A DNA stretch of 13,852 nucleotides from contig URMA01000079.1 of assembly GCA_900548875.1 (NCBI GenBank), positions 1-13,852 of the forward strand, given 5' to 3'. This document shows, piece by piece, positions 13,758-13,852 of the stretch. The position numbers were made by a program, and so were the translations under genes. Position 1 is the stretch's first letter. Each line of letters starts with the position of its first letter. The notes beneath the pieces are model-generated. The model was not told the DNA's origin, searched no databases, and was given only the letters and a program-made list of their open reading frames with translations. This DNA comes from an uncultured Porphyromonadaceae bacterium. Its GTDB lineage: Bacteria > Bacteroidota > Bacteroidia > Bacteroidales > Muribaculaceae.

Positions 13758-13852
13758 AGCACAATAATTTGTACCGTATCAACTCCTATGCGGTGGGTTA
13801 TATGCAAAAAGAAAGTGTGGAGTTGTTCGTTATTTGCGTAGAGGTTCTGACA
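13748..13852 (-). CDS. Possible C-terminal end of a gene entering from the right edge
   Basis: One minus-strand frame is open from the window edge for 34 codons to a TAA at 13748-13750, reading YANNEQLHTFFLHITHRIG near its middle. It overlaps the start of the 79-codon gene by 10 bp, as translationally coupled genes often do. The stretch is short and a competing plus-strand frame is also open to the edge, so the call is weak. Confidence 0.25.
   Translation of the reverse strand, partial: CQNLYANNEQLHTFFLHITHRIGVDTVQIIVLWS

Overview
The window reads as a chromosome segment from a gut Bacteroidales bacterium. The evidence is a SusC/SusD pair, DUF1735-like and DUF4988/BspA lipoproteins, Bacteroidetes-type -7 promoter boxes (TAnnTTTG) and the near absence of Shine-Dalgarno sites. 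The relatively GC-rich left two thirds would suit Alistipes or a relative, but this is an inference and no marker gene is present. All recognisable genes lie on the minus strand.

Region 1-7466 is the front of a polysaccharide utilisation locus. In transcription order it encodes an IPT/TIG plus NHL-repeat surface lipoprotein (7384-6041), a SusC-type TonB-dependent transporter (6034-2912), a SusD-type lipoprotein (2892-955) and a DUF1735-like lipoprotein (931 to beyond the left edge). Gaps of 6, 19 and 23 bp mark one operon. No glycoside hydrolase is visible, so the substrate is unknown. Region 7753-9627 encodes a vSGLT-like sodium/solute symporter. A 68-bp segment upstream of it is conserved upstream of the PUL at identical internal spacing, including a dyad whose two arms change together. 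This implies one regulator for glycan capture and for sugar uptake. The susC start region also carries a run of nine G on the coding strand, which could switch the gene by slippage.

Region about 9640-10380 is a recombination scar at a tRNA-Lys(CTT) gene. It holds the N-terminal stub of a tyrosine recombinase, an array of ATTCGTAAC-type repeats and a strong terminator.

Region 10380-13852 is AT-rich accessory DNA. It contains a gene not callable under the standard code, with two in-frame TGA codons and no TGG. That gene has its own promoter and lies between two related hairpin terminators. Next come a small orphan gene, a large BspA-like lipoprotein with a duplicated DUF4988-like and collagen-like module, another small orphan gene, and a partial reading frame at the right edge.

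The main leads are the shared PUL/transporter operator, the poly-G tract in susC, the TGA-interrupted gene and the repeat array beside the tRNA.
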